A stretch of DNA of 64,000 nt. Origin: Burkholderiaceae bacterium (GTDB lineage Bacteria > Pseudomonadota > Gammaproteobacteria > Burkholderiales > Burkholderiaceae_C). The DNA lies in assembly GCA_024235895.1 (NCBI GenBank), contig JACKLM010000004.1, positions 664,053-728,052 of the forward strand, read 5' to 3'. A model generated the notes under the pieces. It was not told the DNA's origin, did no database searches, and saw nothing but the letters and a program-made list of their open reading frames with translations. Positions 31,434 to 43,227 of this stretch are shown piece by piece. The position numbers and the translations under genes are program-made. Each line of letters opens with the position of its first letter. Within the stretch, counting starts at the first letter, position 1.

Positions 31434-31832
31434 GTGACCGATGAACGCGCCGCGCCGCCGCTGCAGCCGCTGTGCCGGTCGGCCGAGCTGGCCGAGCGCG
31501 GCCGTGCCGTGCTCTTCGACCTCGTGCACCGCGGCGAACCGATGCGCGGCTTCGCCTTGCGCATCGACGGCCGCGTCGTCGCCTACCTGAACCGCTGTGC
31601 GCACCGCCCGGTCGAGATGGACTGGCAGCCGGGCGACTTCCTCGACGCGCTGGACCAGCGCTGGATCGTCTGCTCGATGCACGGCGCGCACTACGACGCC
31701 GCCACCGGCCGCTGCGCCGCAGGCCCCTGCGCCGGCGGCGCGCTGACCCCGGTGCCGGTGATCGAGCTCGACGGCCGCGTCTGCTGGCAGCCCGGCGCCG
31801 ACTTGCAGCCTCCCCCGGGCGGCCCCAGATAG
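31434..31832 (+). CDS. Rieske 2Fe-2S domain protein
   Basis: This 132-residue protein is a stand-alone Rieske domain. The cluster ligands are clear: CAH in NRCAHRP near residue 58 and CSMH in WIVCSMHGAHYD near 82, followed by a Cys-containing GRCAAGPCAGG loop. No signal peptide is seen, so it is probably a cytoplasmic electron carrier. It starts with GTG at 31434. The nearby ATG at 31441 is out of frame. It sits 12 nt before an SppA-like gene, and the pair is often found after rluC in this order, although the role is not known to me. Confidence 0.85.
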   Translation: MTDERAAPPLQPLCRSAELAERGRAVLFDLVHRGEPMRGFALRIDGRVVAYLNRCAHRPVEMDWQPGDFLDALDQRWIVCSMHGAHYDAATGRCAAGPCAGGALTPVPVIELDGRVCWQPGADLQPPPGGPR

Positions 31833-31844
31833 AAGGAACCGACG

Positions 31845-32861
31845 ATGGACCCGATCGAACGCGAACCCCCTGCCGCGCAGCCTGCCGGCGCCACCGTGGC
31901 TGCCGCGGCTGGCGCGGCGCCGGCGCGCGCGGAGGGCGGCGACGCGACCGCCGCCGCGCTCGCCACCGCGGTGCGCGCGCTGGTCGCCGACCGGCGCAGC
32001 GAGCGCCACTGGCGGATCTTCTTCCGGCTCGCGTGGTTCGCGCTGTTCGCGATCGTCGCCTGGGCGCTGCTGTCGCGCGCCGCGCCGGTCGTCGCGCCGG
32101 CGACGCCGCACACCGCGCTCGTCGAGGTGCGCGGCGAGATCGCCGCCGACACCGAGGCCAGCGCCGACCGCCTCGTCAGCGCGCTCGAGGACGCCTTCGC
32201 CGACGGGGGCGCGAAGGCGGTGGTGCTGCGCTTCAACTCCCCCGGCGGCAGCCCCGTGCAGTCGGGCATCGTCTACGACGAGATCGTGCGGCTGAAGGCC
32301 GCGCACGCCAAGAAGGTCTATGCGGTGGTCGAGGACGTCTGCGCGTCGGGCGCCTATTACATCGCCGCCGCCGCCGACGCGATCTACGTCGACAAGGCCA
32401 GCCTCGTGGGCAGCGTCGGCGTGCTGATGGACGGCTTCGGCTTCGTCGGCCTGATGGACAAGCTCGGGGTCGAGCGCCGGCTGCTGACCGCCGGCGAGCA
32501 CAAGGGCCTGCTCGACCCCTTCAGCCCGCGCGACCCGGCCGACACCGCGCACGCGCAGGCGCTGATCGACCAGATCCACCACCAGTTCATCGACGCCGTC
32601 AAGCGCGGCCGCGGCGAGCGGCTGAAGGAGACGGGCCAGACCTTCTCGGGCCTGGTCTGGAACGGCGAGGAGGCGGTTCGCATCGGCCTGGCCGACGGGG
32701 TCGGCAGCCTGACCTACGTCGCGCGCGAGGTGGTCGGCGCCGAGGAGATCGTCGACTACACCGCGCACGAGAACCTGGCCGAGCGGCTCGCCAGGCGATT
32801 CGGCGCTGCCGTCGGCGAAAGCGCGGTGCGCGCGCTGCGCGGCCTCGCGCCGCTGCGTTGA
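31845..32861 (+). CDS. sppA: Signal peptide peptidase SppA-like S49 protease
   Basis: This 338-residue membrane protease should digest cleaved signal peptides or other membrane fragments. An Ala/Pro-rich lead and a membrane helix near residues 60-80 precede the S49 domain. The nucleophile is Ser168 in CASGAYYIAAAAD and the general base is Lys220 in GEHKGLLDPF. It is the short, single-domain form rather than the double-domain E. coli SppA. A GAAGGAA ribosome-binding site precedes the ATG. It follows the Rieske gene. Confidence 0.9.
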   Translation: MDPIEREPPAAQPAGATVAAAAGAAPARAEGGDATAAALATAVRALVADRRSERHWRIFFRLAWFALFAIVAWALLSRAAPVVAPATPHTALVEVRGEIAADTEASADRLVSALEDAFADGGAKAVVLRFNSPGGSPVQSGIVYDEIVRLKAAHAKKVYAVVEDVCASGAYYIAAAADAIYVDKASLVGSVGVLMDGFGFVGLMDKLGVERRLLTAGEHKGLLDPFSPRDPADTAHAQALIDQIHHQFIDAVKRGRGERLKETGQTFSGLVWNGEEAVRIGLADGVGSLTYVAREVVGAEEIVDYTAHENLAERLARRFGAAVGESAVRALRGLAPLR

Positions 32862-33099
32862 TGGCGGGCGCTGCGATCCGCGCCGGCCGCGCAGCCAGTG
32901 TCGTCGTCCCGTACGGACCCGCGCGGCCAACGGATTGGCACCCAGCGAGCCTCGTGTGCGCCTTCGGCACCGCCCGTCGCAGTCGGCCCGTCGGATCGGC
33001 GCAGGACCGCGCCGTCGCCAGCGTTGCCGCGGCACGATCGGAAGGCAAGGCCCTGTCAGGCTGCGAACGTGTGCTGCGACCCGCTTACGGGGACAGGCG

Positions 33100-33966
33100 A
33101 TGACCCAGCCCCTCGCCGAGCGGCTGCAGGTCGCGCTGCAGTACGTGCTGCCCAAGCAGGCGCTGACCGCCGCGGCCGGCGCCTTCGCGCGCTGGCATGG
33201 CGGCGCGGTGACCACCGCCGCGATCCGGGCGTTCGTCCGCCGCTACGGCGTCGACATGGACGAGGCGGCCGACCCCGACCCGGCGGCGTATCAGACCTTC
33301 AACGACTTCTTCACCCGCGCGCTGCGGCCCGCCACGCGTCCGCTGGCCGACGCCGAGTGGATCTGCCCGGTCGACGGTGCGATCAGCCAGTGCGGCCGCA
33401 TCGAATCCGGCCGGCTGCTGCAGGCCAAGGGGCACGACTACAGCGCGCGGGCGCTGCTCGGCGGCGATGCCGCGCTGGCGGCGAGCTTCGACGGTGGCCA
33501 CTTCGCGACGCTGTACCTCAGCCCGCGCGACTACCACCGCATCCACATGCCGGCCGCGGGCAGGCTGCGGCGCATGCTGCACGTGCCCGGGGCGCTGTTC
33601 TCGGTCAACCCCGCGACCGCGCGCGGCGTGCCGGGGCTGTTCGCGCGCAACGAGCGCGTCGTGTGCCTGTTCGACGACGATGCCGGCGCGCCGTGGGCGA
33701 TGGTGCTCGTCGGGGCCACGATCGTCGGCAGCATGGCCACCACCTGGCACGGCGTCGTCAACCCGCCGCGTCCCGGGCGGCTGCGCGAGTGGACCTACGG
33801 TGACGACGCGCCGAGGCTCGCGCGCGGCGACGAGATGGGGCGCTTCCTGCTCGGCTCGACCGTCGTCGTGCTGTGGCCGCCGGGGCCGCTCGTCCTCGAT
33901 CGCGCGTGGGCGCCGGGCCGGCCGGTGCGGATGGGTCAGGCCATGGCGTATCGCGCCACCGGCTGA
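33100..33966 (+). CDS. psd: Phosphatidylserine decarboxylase proenzyme
   Basis: This enzyme decarboxylates phosphatidylserine to phosphatidylethanolamine in the inner membrane. The 288-residue proenzyme has YQTFNDFFTRALRP, PVDGAI near residue 90, the YHRIHMP histidine block, and the self-cleavage motif LGST with the pyruvoyl-forming Ser253. These mark the larger Psd type rather than the short Asd form. It stands alone after a 238-bp gap in which I see no gene. Its product class fits with PlsX as part of phospholipid synthesis. Confidence 0.94.
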   Translation: MTQPLAERLQVALQYVLPKQALTAAAGAFARWHGGAVTTAAIRAFVRRYGVDMDEAADPDPAAYQTFNDFFTRALRPATRPLADAEWICPVDGAISQCGRIESGRLLQAKGHDYSARALLGGDAALAASFDGGHFATLYLSPRDYHRIHMPAAGRLRRMLHVPGALFSVNPATARGVPGLFARNERVVCLFDDDAGAPWAMVLVGATIVGSMATTWHGVVNPPRPGRLREWTYGDDAPRLARGDEMGRFLLGSTVVVLWPPGPLVLDRAWAPGRPVRMGQAMAYRATG

Positions 33967-34318
33967 ATTCGCATCGCGCCAAGGCGTGATACGCGTTTGC
34001 GTTCGATCGACAAGGCTCAGGTCCTCAACGATCGACTGCACTTGGCACGTTGCTGTCGCTCACACAGTCACCCTCGCAGGTCTGACGTGCCACGACCGCG
34101 CGAGCCGAGGACGGCGGGTACCCTTGCCCTCCATGTCCCCCGCCACCGGCCTTCGGCCGCTGGCTCCTCCTTGACTTACGGTCAAGGGCACCCGCCGCCC
34201 TCGGCAGGCCACCGTGTTGGTGTTCGACGGTCGAAAACCGCGGCCTTGGCACGCTGGCACATCGAACGCCAGGAGAAGCGACGGACTGACTTCGGCGACT
34301 GTCGGCAACGTGCCGCGT
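33967..34318. other. 352-bp non-coding region after psd
   Basis: I see no supported gene. The DNA looks less GC-biased than its surroundings. A perfect 7-bp hairpin lies at 34169-34187 (CCTTGAC, loop TTACG, GTCAAGG). Short minus-strand frames exist but have no ribosome-binding sites or recognisable products. The texture suggests a degraded mobile-element end or other relic, which I cannot name. Confidence 0.4.
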
Positions 34319-34738
34319 TCAGTGCCCTGCGCGCCGCCGCGGCGGGACCTTCCACCACGCCCAGGCCACCGCGGCGGCGAACGTGGTGTACAGCAGCGCC
34401 AGCGAGGCTGGCGACGCGTCCACGTACAGCAGCCGCTGCAGCCAGTGGCCGACGAAGCTCTCGGCGTAGCCGGACTCGCCGGCGCGCCGGCGCAGCACCA
34501 CTTCCAGGATCGTCAGCGGGCAGTAACGCCCCAGCCAGGCCTGCAGCACGACCACGGCGATGGCCAGCGCATGCGCGGCGCGCCACGGCCAGGCGCGCAC
34601 CCAGAGCCAGCCGCGCCAGCCGCCCCACAACACGGCCAGGAGTCCGACGACGACGAAGCCGACGATCGCGACGTGCAGCACCAGCACCGCGTCGGCCAAC
34701 CAGGCGGCGCTGCGGCCCGCGGGCAGCAGGTCGGGCAT
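34319..34738 (-). CDS. DUF2784 family membrane protein
   Basis: This 139-residue protein has about four hydrophobic segments and the phrases LADAVLVLHVAIVGFVVVGL, GRYCPLTILE and YAESFVGHWLQRLLY. These match the DUF2784 family, whose members are small integral membrane proteins of unknown function. I chose the ATG at 34738. A GTG directly before it is possible. It stands alone between psd and dciA, with the non-coding relic on its 3' side. Confidence 0.8.
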   Translation of the reverse strand: MPDLLPAGRSAAWLADAVLVLHVAIVGFVVVGLLAVLWGGWRGWLWVRAWPWRAAHALAIAVVVLQAWLGRYCPLTILEVVLRRRAGESGYAESFVGHWLQRLLYVDASPASLALLYTTFAAAVAWAWWKVPPRRRAGH

Positions 34739-34889
34739 CACGGCGCGTCCGCACGGGCGGCCGGGACCGCCCGGGCCAGCGCCCGCGCCGGTCGGCGCCG
34801 ATCGCGGCGCCGGATGCGTCCGGGGTGGCCGCGCCGCGTGTACATTCGCACGATGGTTTCGTGCCCCGACCGACGCCGGCGACGCTGCT

Positions 34890-35210
34890 TCAGCCGCCGG
34901 TGCGGACCTTCACGCGCAGCGCGCGCGGCGGCAGCCCGCGGGCGTCCAGCGCCGCCTGCACCTGCGGCAGGCACTGGCGCAGCTTGGCGGCCGCCGCCCC
35001 GCTGGGGGCCAGCAGCGTCCAGCTCTCGTCGTCCAGCGGGCCCGGGCGCACCAGCGCGGCCAGCGATGGCGGCAGCGCGTCGCGTGCCGCGGCCCAGCGC
35101 GCCTGCGAGTCCTGCAGCCGGCGCAGCAGCGCGCCCAGCGGCTCGCTGCGCGCCAGCGCGTCGGCCAGCGGCAGCGTGCGGTCGGCGCCAGGGCAGGGCG
35201 GGGGCGACAT
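34890..35210 (-). CDS. dciA: DUF721/DciA replicative helicase loader
   Basis: This 106-residue protein fits DUF721, now known as DciA, the ancestral loader of the DnaB helicase in bacteria without DnaC. LADALARSEPLGALLRRLQDSQARW is a typical N-terminus, followed by a small KH-like fold ending KLRQCLPQVQAALDARG and LRVKVR. It diverges from the M23 peptidase gene with 18 bp between the two start codons. The DciA-M23-secA neighbourhood is common in betaproteobacteria and supports the call. Confidence 0.8.
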   Translation of the reverse strand: MSPPPCPGADRTLPLADALARSEPLGALLRRLQDSQARWAAARDALPPSLAALVRPGPLDDESWTLLAPSGAAAAKLRQCLPQVQAALDARGLPPRALRVKVRTGG

Positions 35211-35228
35211 CCGGGGGAGTGTAGAGCG

Positions 35229-36263
35229 ATGCAGATCCTGATCACGCATGGCACGCTGGCGTCGACCCGCGTCCTGCATTTCGAGCGTTGGCAGCTCGTG
35301 GCCGGCGCGCTCGCGCTGCTGCTCGCGATGGTGGTGGTGTCGGGTGCCGTCTACCACGCCATCTTCGTCAAGGCGGCGCGCGAGCGCTGGCCGGTCGTCA
35401 GCCAGATCGTCCACTGGGTCGTCCAGGACGACCTGGCGTCGCAGGAGCGCTACCTGCGCGAGAACCTCGACGCGATGGCGCATCGCGTCGGCGAGCTGCA
35501 GGCGCAGCTGGTCGCGCTGCAGGTCATGGGTGAGCGCGTCGCGGCGATGGCCGGCATCGCGCCCGGTGAGCTCCAGCCCGAGTCGCCGCCCGCGCCGCCC
35601 GACGCCGCCACGCCGGCGACCGCGACGCGACCTGGTGCCGCCGCCGCGCCGGCGACCGCCGCGACCGCCGCGATGGGCGGGCCGTTTCGCGACGCGTCGC
35701 CCGGCATCGGCCCCGAGGCGACGCTGGGCGACCTGGACGAGGCGCTGAAGCGGCTGGACGAGCGCGCCGCGCTGAACGCCGACATCTTCACCTACGTCGA
35801 GTCGCGCCTGCTTCAGGGCCGGCTGCAGTCGCTGCTGGTGCCCAGCATCGCGCCGGTCGACGGGTACGTCGGCTCGCGGTTCGGCTTCCGTTACGATCCC
35901 TTCAACGGCCGCCGCGCGCTGCACACCGGGCAGGACTACCCGGCGCCGGTGGGCACGCCGATCGTCGCCGCCGCCGGCGGCGTCGTCGTCTCCACCGACA
36001 CCCACCCCGAGTACGGCAAGCTGCTCGTCGTCGACCACGGCGAGGGCCTGGTCACGCGCTATGCGCACGCGTCGCGCATCCTGGTTGCCGCGGGCGACAT
36101 CGTGCGCCGCGGCCAGGTCGTTGCCGAGGTCGGCAGCACCGGCCGCTCGACCGGGCCGCACCTGCACTTCGAGGTGCTGGTCGACGGCGTGCCGCACAAC
36201 CCGGCGCGCTTCCTCGCGCGCGGCGCGGCGGCCCGGGACGTGCAGGCCCGGGTGCTAAACTGA
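35229..36263 (+). CDS. M23 family metallopeptidase
   Basis: This 344-residue inner-membrane-anchored protein has one N-terminal helix (residues about 17-40). A coiled-coil region follows (about 70-105), then an Ala/Pro linker, then a LytM/M23 domain. Zinc ligands are in GFRYDPFNGRRALHTGQDY (His then Asp) and GPHLHFEVL. It may cut peptidoglycan cross-bridges or act in division and envelope assembly. It lies upstream of secA, as in many betaproteobacteria. A TAAACT box at 36254, near its end, could serve secA. Confidence 0.9.
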   Translation: MQILITHGTLASTRVLHFERWQLVAGALALLLAMVVVSGAVYHAIFVKAARERWPVVSQIVHWVVQDDLASQERYLRENLDAMAHRVGELQAQLVALQVMGERVAAMAGIAPGELQPESPPAPPDAATPATATRPGAAAAPATAATAAMGGPFRDASPGIGPEATLGDLDEALKRLDERAALNADIFTYVESRLLQGRLQSLLVPSIAPVDGYVGSRFGFRYDPFNGRRALHTGQDYPAPVGTPIVAAAGGVVVSTDTHPEYGKLLVVDHGEGLVTRYAHASRILVAAGDIVRRGQVVAEVGSTGRSTGPHLHFEVLVDGVPHNPARFLARGAAARDVQARVLN

Positions 36264-36459
36264 CCCGCTGCCCAGCGACCGGCTGGCCCACCCTGTGCCG
36301 CCTGCCAGGGCGCTGCCGTGTCGATCCCGCCTCGATCTCGACCGATCGGCGTCGCGCATCGCGGAGCCGGCGTCGCCACGGCGGCCCGTCGGCCGCCGCG
36401 GCCGCCCGCCTTGCGCGGGCGTCGTCCCCACCCCTCGCGCAGGCGCCCCGAGCCCGTCC

Positions 36460-39203
<2,744 letters not shown>

Positions 39204-39207
<4 letters not shown>

Positions 39208-39740
39208 CCGTCGCGGCCGCCCGGCCGCCGGCTTCGGCCGCCCGGGCATCGGCCCGTGTCGCACCGACGCAGCGCCTTGCCGTCCTGGCCATCGCGGTGG
39301 CAGCCACGGCGGGGTGCTCGTCGCTCGTGGCGACCCCCGCCACGGCCTCCGGCGGTGGCGGGGGGCCGGCACCCGGGGAGTCCGCCGTGCAAGGACCTGA
39401 CCGCGAGATCCGCCGCGGCATCGTCGCCGCGACGCCAGGCCGGGACGTCGGGGTCGAGGCGATCGTGGCCGCCGTGCGCGCCGACGCCGCCCAGGCGCTC
39501 GGGCTGGCCGACGGCGGTGCGGCGCTGGCGCTGGCCGTCGAGGCCGTGACCTGGGGCGACGGCTCGCTCGGCTGCCCGCAGCCCGGTATGAGGTACACGC
39601 AGGCGCTCGTGCCCGGCTGGCGCGTCGTCGTGCGCGACGGTGCACGCGAGTGGGTCTACCACGCCAGCCGTCGTGGGGCCTGGCTGTGGTGCCCACCCGG
39701 CCTGGCCCACGCCCCGCCGCCCGGCGCAGCCGTACGCTGA
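39204..39740 (+). CDS. Putative lipoprotein
   Basis: This 178-residue product starts at a GTG overlapping the secA stop. After a basic Ala-rich lead comes a hydrophobic core and a lipobox ending ATAGC at about residue 41, then a Gly/Ala/Pro linker. The folded part holds two more Cys residues, in LGCPQPGMRY and WLWCPPG, the first a phrase seen in several small secreted proteins. I do not know the function. A later start would bring the signal peptide closer to normal length. Confidence 0.65.
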
Positions 39741-39811
39741 AGCTGACCCTCTTCGCGCGATCGCCCGGGACCAGGTCGCCACCGGTTGACCCCGTCCCTG
39801 GGCGGCCGATG

Positions 39812-39838
39812 AAAAGGGGCCGCACGATGTGCGGCCCC
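39812..39838 (-). terminator. Intrinsic terminator of the subtilase gene
   Basis: GGGGCCGCAC and GTGCGGCCCC form a perfect 10-bp stem with a 3-nt loop. Read on the minus strand the stem is followed by TTTTC. It lies about 50 bp past the stop of the minus-strand subtilase gene. On the plus strand no T run follows, so it is not a terminator for the lipoprotein gene. Confidence 0.85.
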
Positions 39839-39890
39839 GCTTCGACGACGCGGCGGTGCCCGCAGGCACCCCCCGCTCAGTGCCTCGCCG

Positions 39891-42800
39891 TCAAGGCAGC
39901 AGCACCTCCTGCGACTCCGCCCCGGCGTTGCGGCGGTACATCATCAGCAGGCCGGTCTCGCTGGACAGCGCATTGTCGACGACGGCGCGCTGGAACGGCA
40001 CGCTCAGCGAGGCAGCCGGGTTGACGGCCCCGAAGGGCAGCGCACCGGCGGCCTGCGCGAATCGCGGCGACGCGGGCGTGAACCGCATCCCGGCGACGAC
40101 GTCGGTCACCGTGCCGGTGAAGTAGTTGTCGTACGCGACCAGCGTGATCCCCAGCGTCGTGCCCACCGCGGCGCCCAGGCTCGGGTAGCCGGGCGGCAGG
40201 CCATCGTCGTTGAGCAGCACCGTGAAGATCAGGTTGCCCGAGTTCAGGTCCGCATCCGTGTAGAAGACCGAACTGCCGCTGCTGCCGGGGGCAGCCGGCG
40301 CCACGTAGACGCGGTTCTGGCCGGTGGCCGCGAAGCCACCGGATTCGGCGTTGAAGATGATCCAGTCGGGCACGCCGTCGCCCGTCGTGTCGATCTCGAA
40401 CTGGAACCCGGCCGGGTAGTTCGGGTGCGAACGACGCTGGTAGTTGCTGATCGCGAACTCGAGGCAGTTGGCGCCGCAGATCGCGGGCGGCAGGTAGCGC
40501 ACGCCGACCGAACGCACGTCGATGTTCGCGATGTTGTCGCCCGGGGCCGGTGGCGGCAGGCCGTTGGGGCCGCTGCTGCCGATGAGCGAGAACAGGTCGT
40601 ACCCGCCGACCTCGGCGCCCACGTTCTTCAGCGTCAGGCTGTCGCCGCTGCGGCCGGCCCGGTACGGCCCGGCCGACGTCGCCGCCGCCTTGCGCGGCAG
40701 CACGTGCCACGGCACGGTCAGCGTGTCCTCCGCGTCCGAGAGCTTGACGTAGCCGTCGAACTCGAACTGGTTGAGCAACTGGCCGTTGCCGCCCTGCGCG
40801 CCGCCATCGAGGGTCCACGACGGCAGCCGGGCCGGGCTGATCGTCATCTGCACCGACACCGTGGCGCTGCCGTTGGCCGGCACGTCGACCGTCGACGGCA
40901 TCGTCAGGCGAACCGCCCGCGTGGCCTGGTCGTCCGCGTAGCGGAAGCTGTGCGACAGCCGGAACTTGCGCGCCGTCGCCGACAGGTTCTGCACCGTCAG
41001 CGTCCGGGTCAGCACCGTCGGCTGGCTGGCCTCGACCGCGCCGAAGGCCAGCGTGGCCGACAGTGCGTCCGCGTCCCAGGCCAGCGCGGTGGCGTCCAGC
41101 GCGCGCGTGACCCGCAGCTCGCCGCCGCCGATGCGCGTGATCGGGGCCAGCTGGCCCGGGTAGACACCCGGGTTGGTGTAGACCGCGGTCTCGGCGTTGT
41201 TCATCAGCATCGCCTTGACCTGCATCGGGGCGAGCGCCGGCTGTGCGCTGAGCAACAGCGCTGCCGCCCCCGAGACCATCGGCGCCGCCCCCGAGGTGCC
41301 GCCGAAGGCCGTCTCGCCGGTCCCCGTGCCGACCTCGGCCGACACCGACGCGCCCGGTGCGCCGATCTCGGGCTTGATGCCGCTCAGCGCGACCGACGGC
41401 CCGCGCGACGAGCTGCCGGCCATGCTGCCCACGAGCGCGATCGCGCTCGCCGGCGAGATCGACACGTCGACGTCCTGCCCGGCCCCGAGCTGCGCCTTGA
41501 TCGCGTTGCCCAGCGACTGCTGGATCACCAGCGTCGGCACGAACAGGCTGCCGCCCCCGAAGCTGAAGCTGACCGCGTCGCCCGGCGCGCTCAACGCCAG
41601 CAGGAAGCCGATCGCGCCCGCGTTGGCGGCGTAGTCGACCTTCAGGCTGATCGCGCAGGCGCCGCGGTCGATCAGCGCGATGCGGCCCGCCAGCGAGCCC
41701 GCCGGCAGCGGCGTGCACGCCAGGTTGTCGGCCGCGCCGCCTTGCAGCGCGGTCTTGACCAGTCCGCCGGCGCCGGCGCCGATCGGCGCCCAGTCGACGG
41801 TCGCGGTGTTGCCGTAGACGCCGGCGATCGCCGCCGGCGCATTGACGACCAGCGGGATCTGCGTCGCGCTCGGCACCTGCGTCTGCGCCACGCTGATCAC
41901 GCCCGGCCCCATGGCCGGCGAGCCGGTGACGTAGGGCTTGTCGGCCGAGTTGCCGGCCGACGCGACCACCACCGTGCCCGCGGCGACGGCGTTGGAGGCG
42001 GCCAGCGTCAGGTCGTCCTCGATCTGGCCGTACGACGAGCCCAGCGACATGTTGATGACGTCGGCGGCGTCGCTCAGGTCGCCGTTGCCGTCGGGATCCA
42101 TCGCGAAGTCCATGCCCTTGAGCAGCGCCACGCCGTTGCAGCTCGTGGCCACGGCGCTGCAGACCTTCACCGCGATCAGGCTCGCCCCGGGGGCGACACC
42201 CTTGTGCAGCCCGTCGGTGCTGGCGCCGGCGATGATGTCGGCCACGTGCGTGCCGTGGCCCTGCAGGTCGATCGGGTCTTCGTCCTCGCTGCGGTCGCCC
42301 AGCGACGGCCAGGCTTCACCGACGAAGTCGAAGCCGTCGACCACCTTGGCCGTCGGGAACAGGCCGTCGCGCGTCGTCTGCGCCGCGTCGCCGACCGCGG
42401 TGCCCCAGGCCGCCTCGTAGGCCGCGGCCGTGCCGGCGCCGCCCAGGTTGCGGTGCGTGTAGTCGATGCCCGAATCGAGCACGGCCACCTTGACGCCGCT
42501 GCCGTCGGTGCCGGCAGCCTGCGCGGCGGCCGCGCCGACGTAGGGGACGGTCTCGCTCAGGTCCATCTCGTAGTGGCGGACCGGGCGCACGCGCACCACA
42601 CCGGGCAGCGCCGACGCGGCCTGAAGCTGCGCGGCATCGATCGTGACGGCGATCGCGTTGTGGGCGACCGAGACCCGGGCGAGCTCCTTCGCCCCGAGTG
42701 CGGCCAGCCGCTCGCCGACGCTCGCCTGCTGGGCCTGGATCGAGCGCCGCTGCGCCGTCATCGCGCTGCGGATCGCGGCCGGCTCCGCGTGGCCTTCGCG

Positions 42801-43103
42801 GCCCTCGCGCCCGGCGCCCAGGGCGCGCTTGCGCGCGATCCCCGTCGTCTGTGCCAGCGCGGCGCGGGTCTGCGCGAGCGAATGCTGGTCCAGCTGCACC
42901 CAGACGTCGATCCGGCCCTGCATCCTGTGCCCCGCCAGGCCGCTGGCGGCCTCGGCCGACACCGGCTGCGTCATCGGCAGGCCGCGCGGCGTGCCGGCGG
43001 CCGAGATGCTCTTCTGCGTCGCGACCGGCTTGTCCCCGCCGCCGCATGCGGCCAAGGTGACGAGCGCGGCGAGCGACGCGACTCTGGCTAGACCATGCTT
43101 CAT
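39891..43103 (-). CDS. Lipoprotein subtilisin-like serine protease (S8, PA insert)
   Basis: This 1070-residue secreted protease has a lipobox in VTLAACGGG, so it is probably anchored in the outer membrane. A propeptide of the I9 type spans about residues 65-175. The S8 domain carries Asp210 in VAVLDSGIDYTH, His283 in QGHGTHVADI and a Ser near 604 in GGTSGAAPMVSG. A PA domain is inserted near 430-530. A long beta-rich C-terminal region follows. A strong AGGAGG site precedes the ATG. The leader contains a terminator-like hairpin ending 18 nt before the start. The gene upstream on the same strand encodes a PEP-CTERM protein. Confidence 0.93.
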   Translation of the reverse strand: MKHGLARVASLAALVTLAACGGGDKPVATQKSISAAGTPRGLPMTQPVSAEAASGLAGHRMQGRIDVWVQLDQHSLAQTRAALAQTTGIARKRALGAGREGREGHAEPAAIRSAMTAQRRSIQAQQASVGERLAALGAKELARVSVAHNAIAVTIDAAQLQAASALPGVVRVRPVRHYEMDLSETVPYVGAAAAQAAGTDGSGVKVAVLDSGIDYTHRNLGGAGTAAAYEAAWGTAVGDAAQTTRDGLFPTAKVVDGFDFVGEAWPSLGDRSEDEDPIDLQGHGTHVADIIAGASTDGLHKGVAPGASLIAVKVCSAVATSCNGVALLKGMDFAMDPDGNGDLSDAADVINMSLGSSYGQIEDDLTLAASNAVAAGTVVVASAGNSADKPYVTGSPAMGPGVISVAQTQVPSATQIPLVVNAPAAIAGVYGNTATVDWAPIGAGAGGLVKTALQGGAADNLACTPLPAGSLAGRIALIDRGACAISLKVDYAANAGAIGFLLALSAPGDAVSFSFGGGSLFVPTLVIQQSLGNAIKAQLGAGQDVDVSISPASAIALVGSMAGSSSRGPSVALSGIKPEIGAPGASVSAEVGTGTGETAFGGTSGAAPMVSGAAALLLSAQPALAPMQVKAMLMNNAETAVYTNPGVYPGQLAPITRIGGGELRVTRALDATALAWDADALSATLAFGAVEASQPTVLTRTLTVQNLSATARKFRLSHSFRYADDQATRAVRLTMPSTVDVPANGSATVSVQMTISPARLPSWTLDGGAQGGNGQLLNQFEFDGYVKLSDAEDTLTVPWHVLPRKAAATSAGPYRAGRSGDSLTLKNVGAEVGGYDLFSLIGSSGPNGLPPPAPGDNIANIDVRSVGVRYLPPAICGANCLEFAISNYQRRSHPNYPAGFQFEIDTTGDGVPDWIIFNAESGGFAATGQNRVYVAPAAPGSSGSSVFYTDADLNSGNLIFTVLLNDDGLPPGYPSLGAAVGTTLGITLVAYDNYFTGTVTDVVAGMRFTPASPRFAQAAGALPFGAVNPAASLSVPFQRAVVDNALSSETGLLMMYRRNAGAESQEVLLP

Positions 43104-43121
43104 GTTTGCCTCCTGACAACG

Positions 43122-43161
43122 AAAAGGCCGCATCCGCGGTCGTCGTGACCACGGATGCGGC
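43122..43161 (-). terminator. Terminator-like hairpin in the subtilase leader
   Basis: A 15-bp stem with one mismatch (43127-43141 with 43147-43161) and a 5-nt loop is followed on the minus strand by TTTT. It comes after the PEP-CTERM gene and ends 18 nt before the subtilase ATG, with only the ribosome-binding site between. It can stop PEP-CTERM transcripts or attenuate the subtilase. Confidence 0.75.
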
Positions 43162-43227
43162 TGCACTGGACCCGCTCCATGCGGACCGATGGCCGGGCGG
43201 ATCGGTTTCTCGAGCTCGACCCCTGGG

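Noticed and set aside
34060..34308. Small minus-strand protein in the psd/DUF2784 gap
   Set aside because: It has no ribosome-binding site, domain or supporting context, and overlapping frames are equally open.
39877..41718. Second open frame of over 600 codons overlapping the subtilase on the same strand
   Set aside because: It is a plus-one shadow with Arg/Gly repeats. The subtilase frame contains the full catalytic triad.
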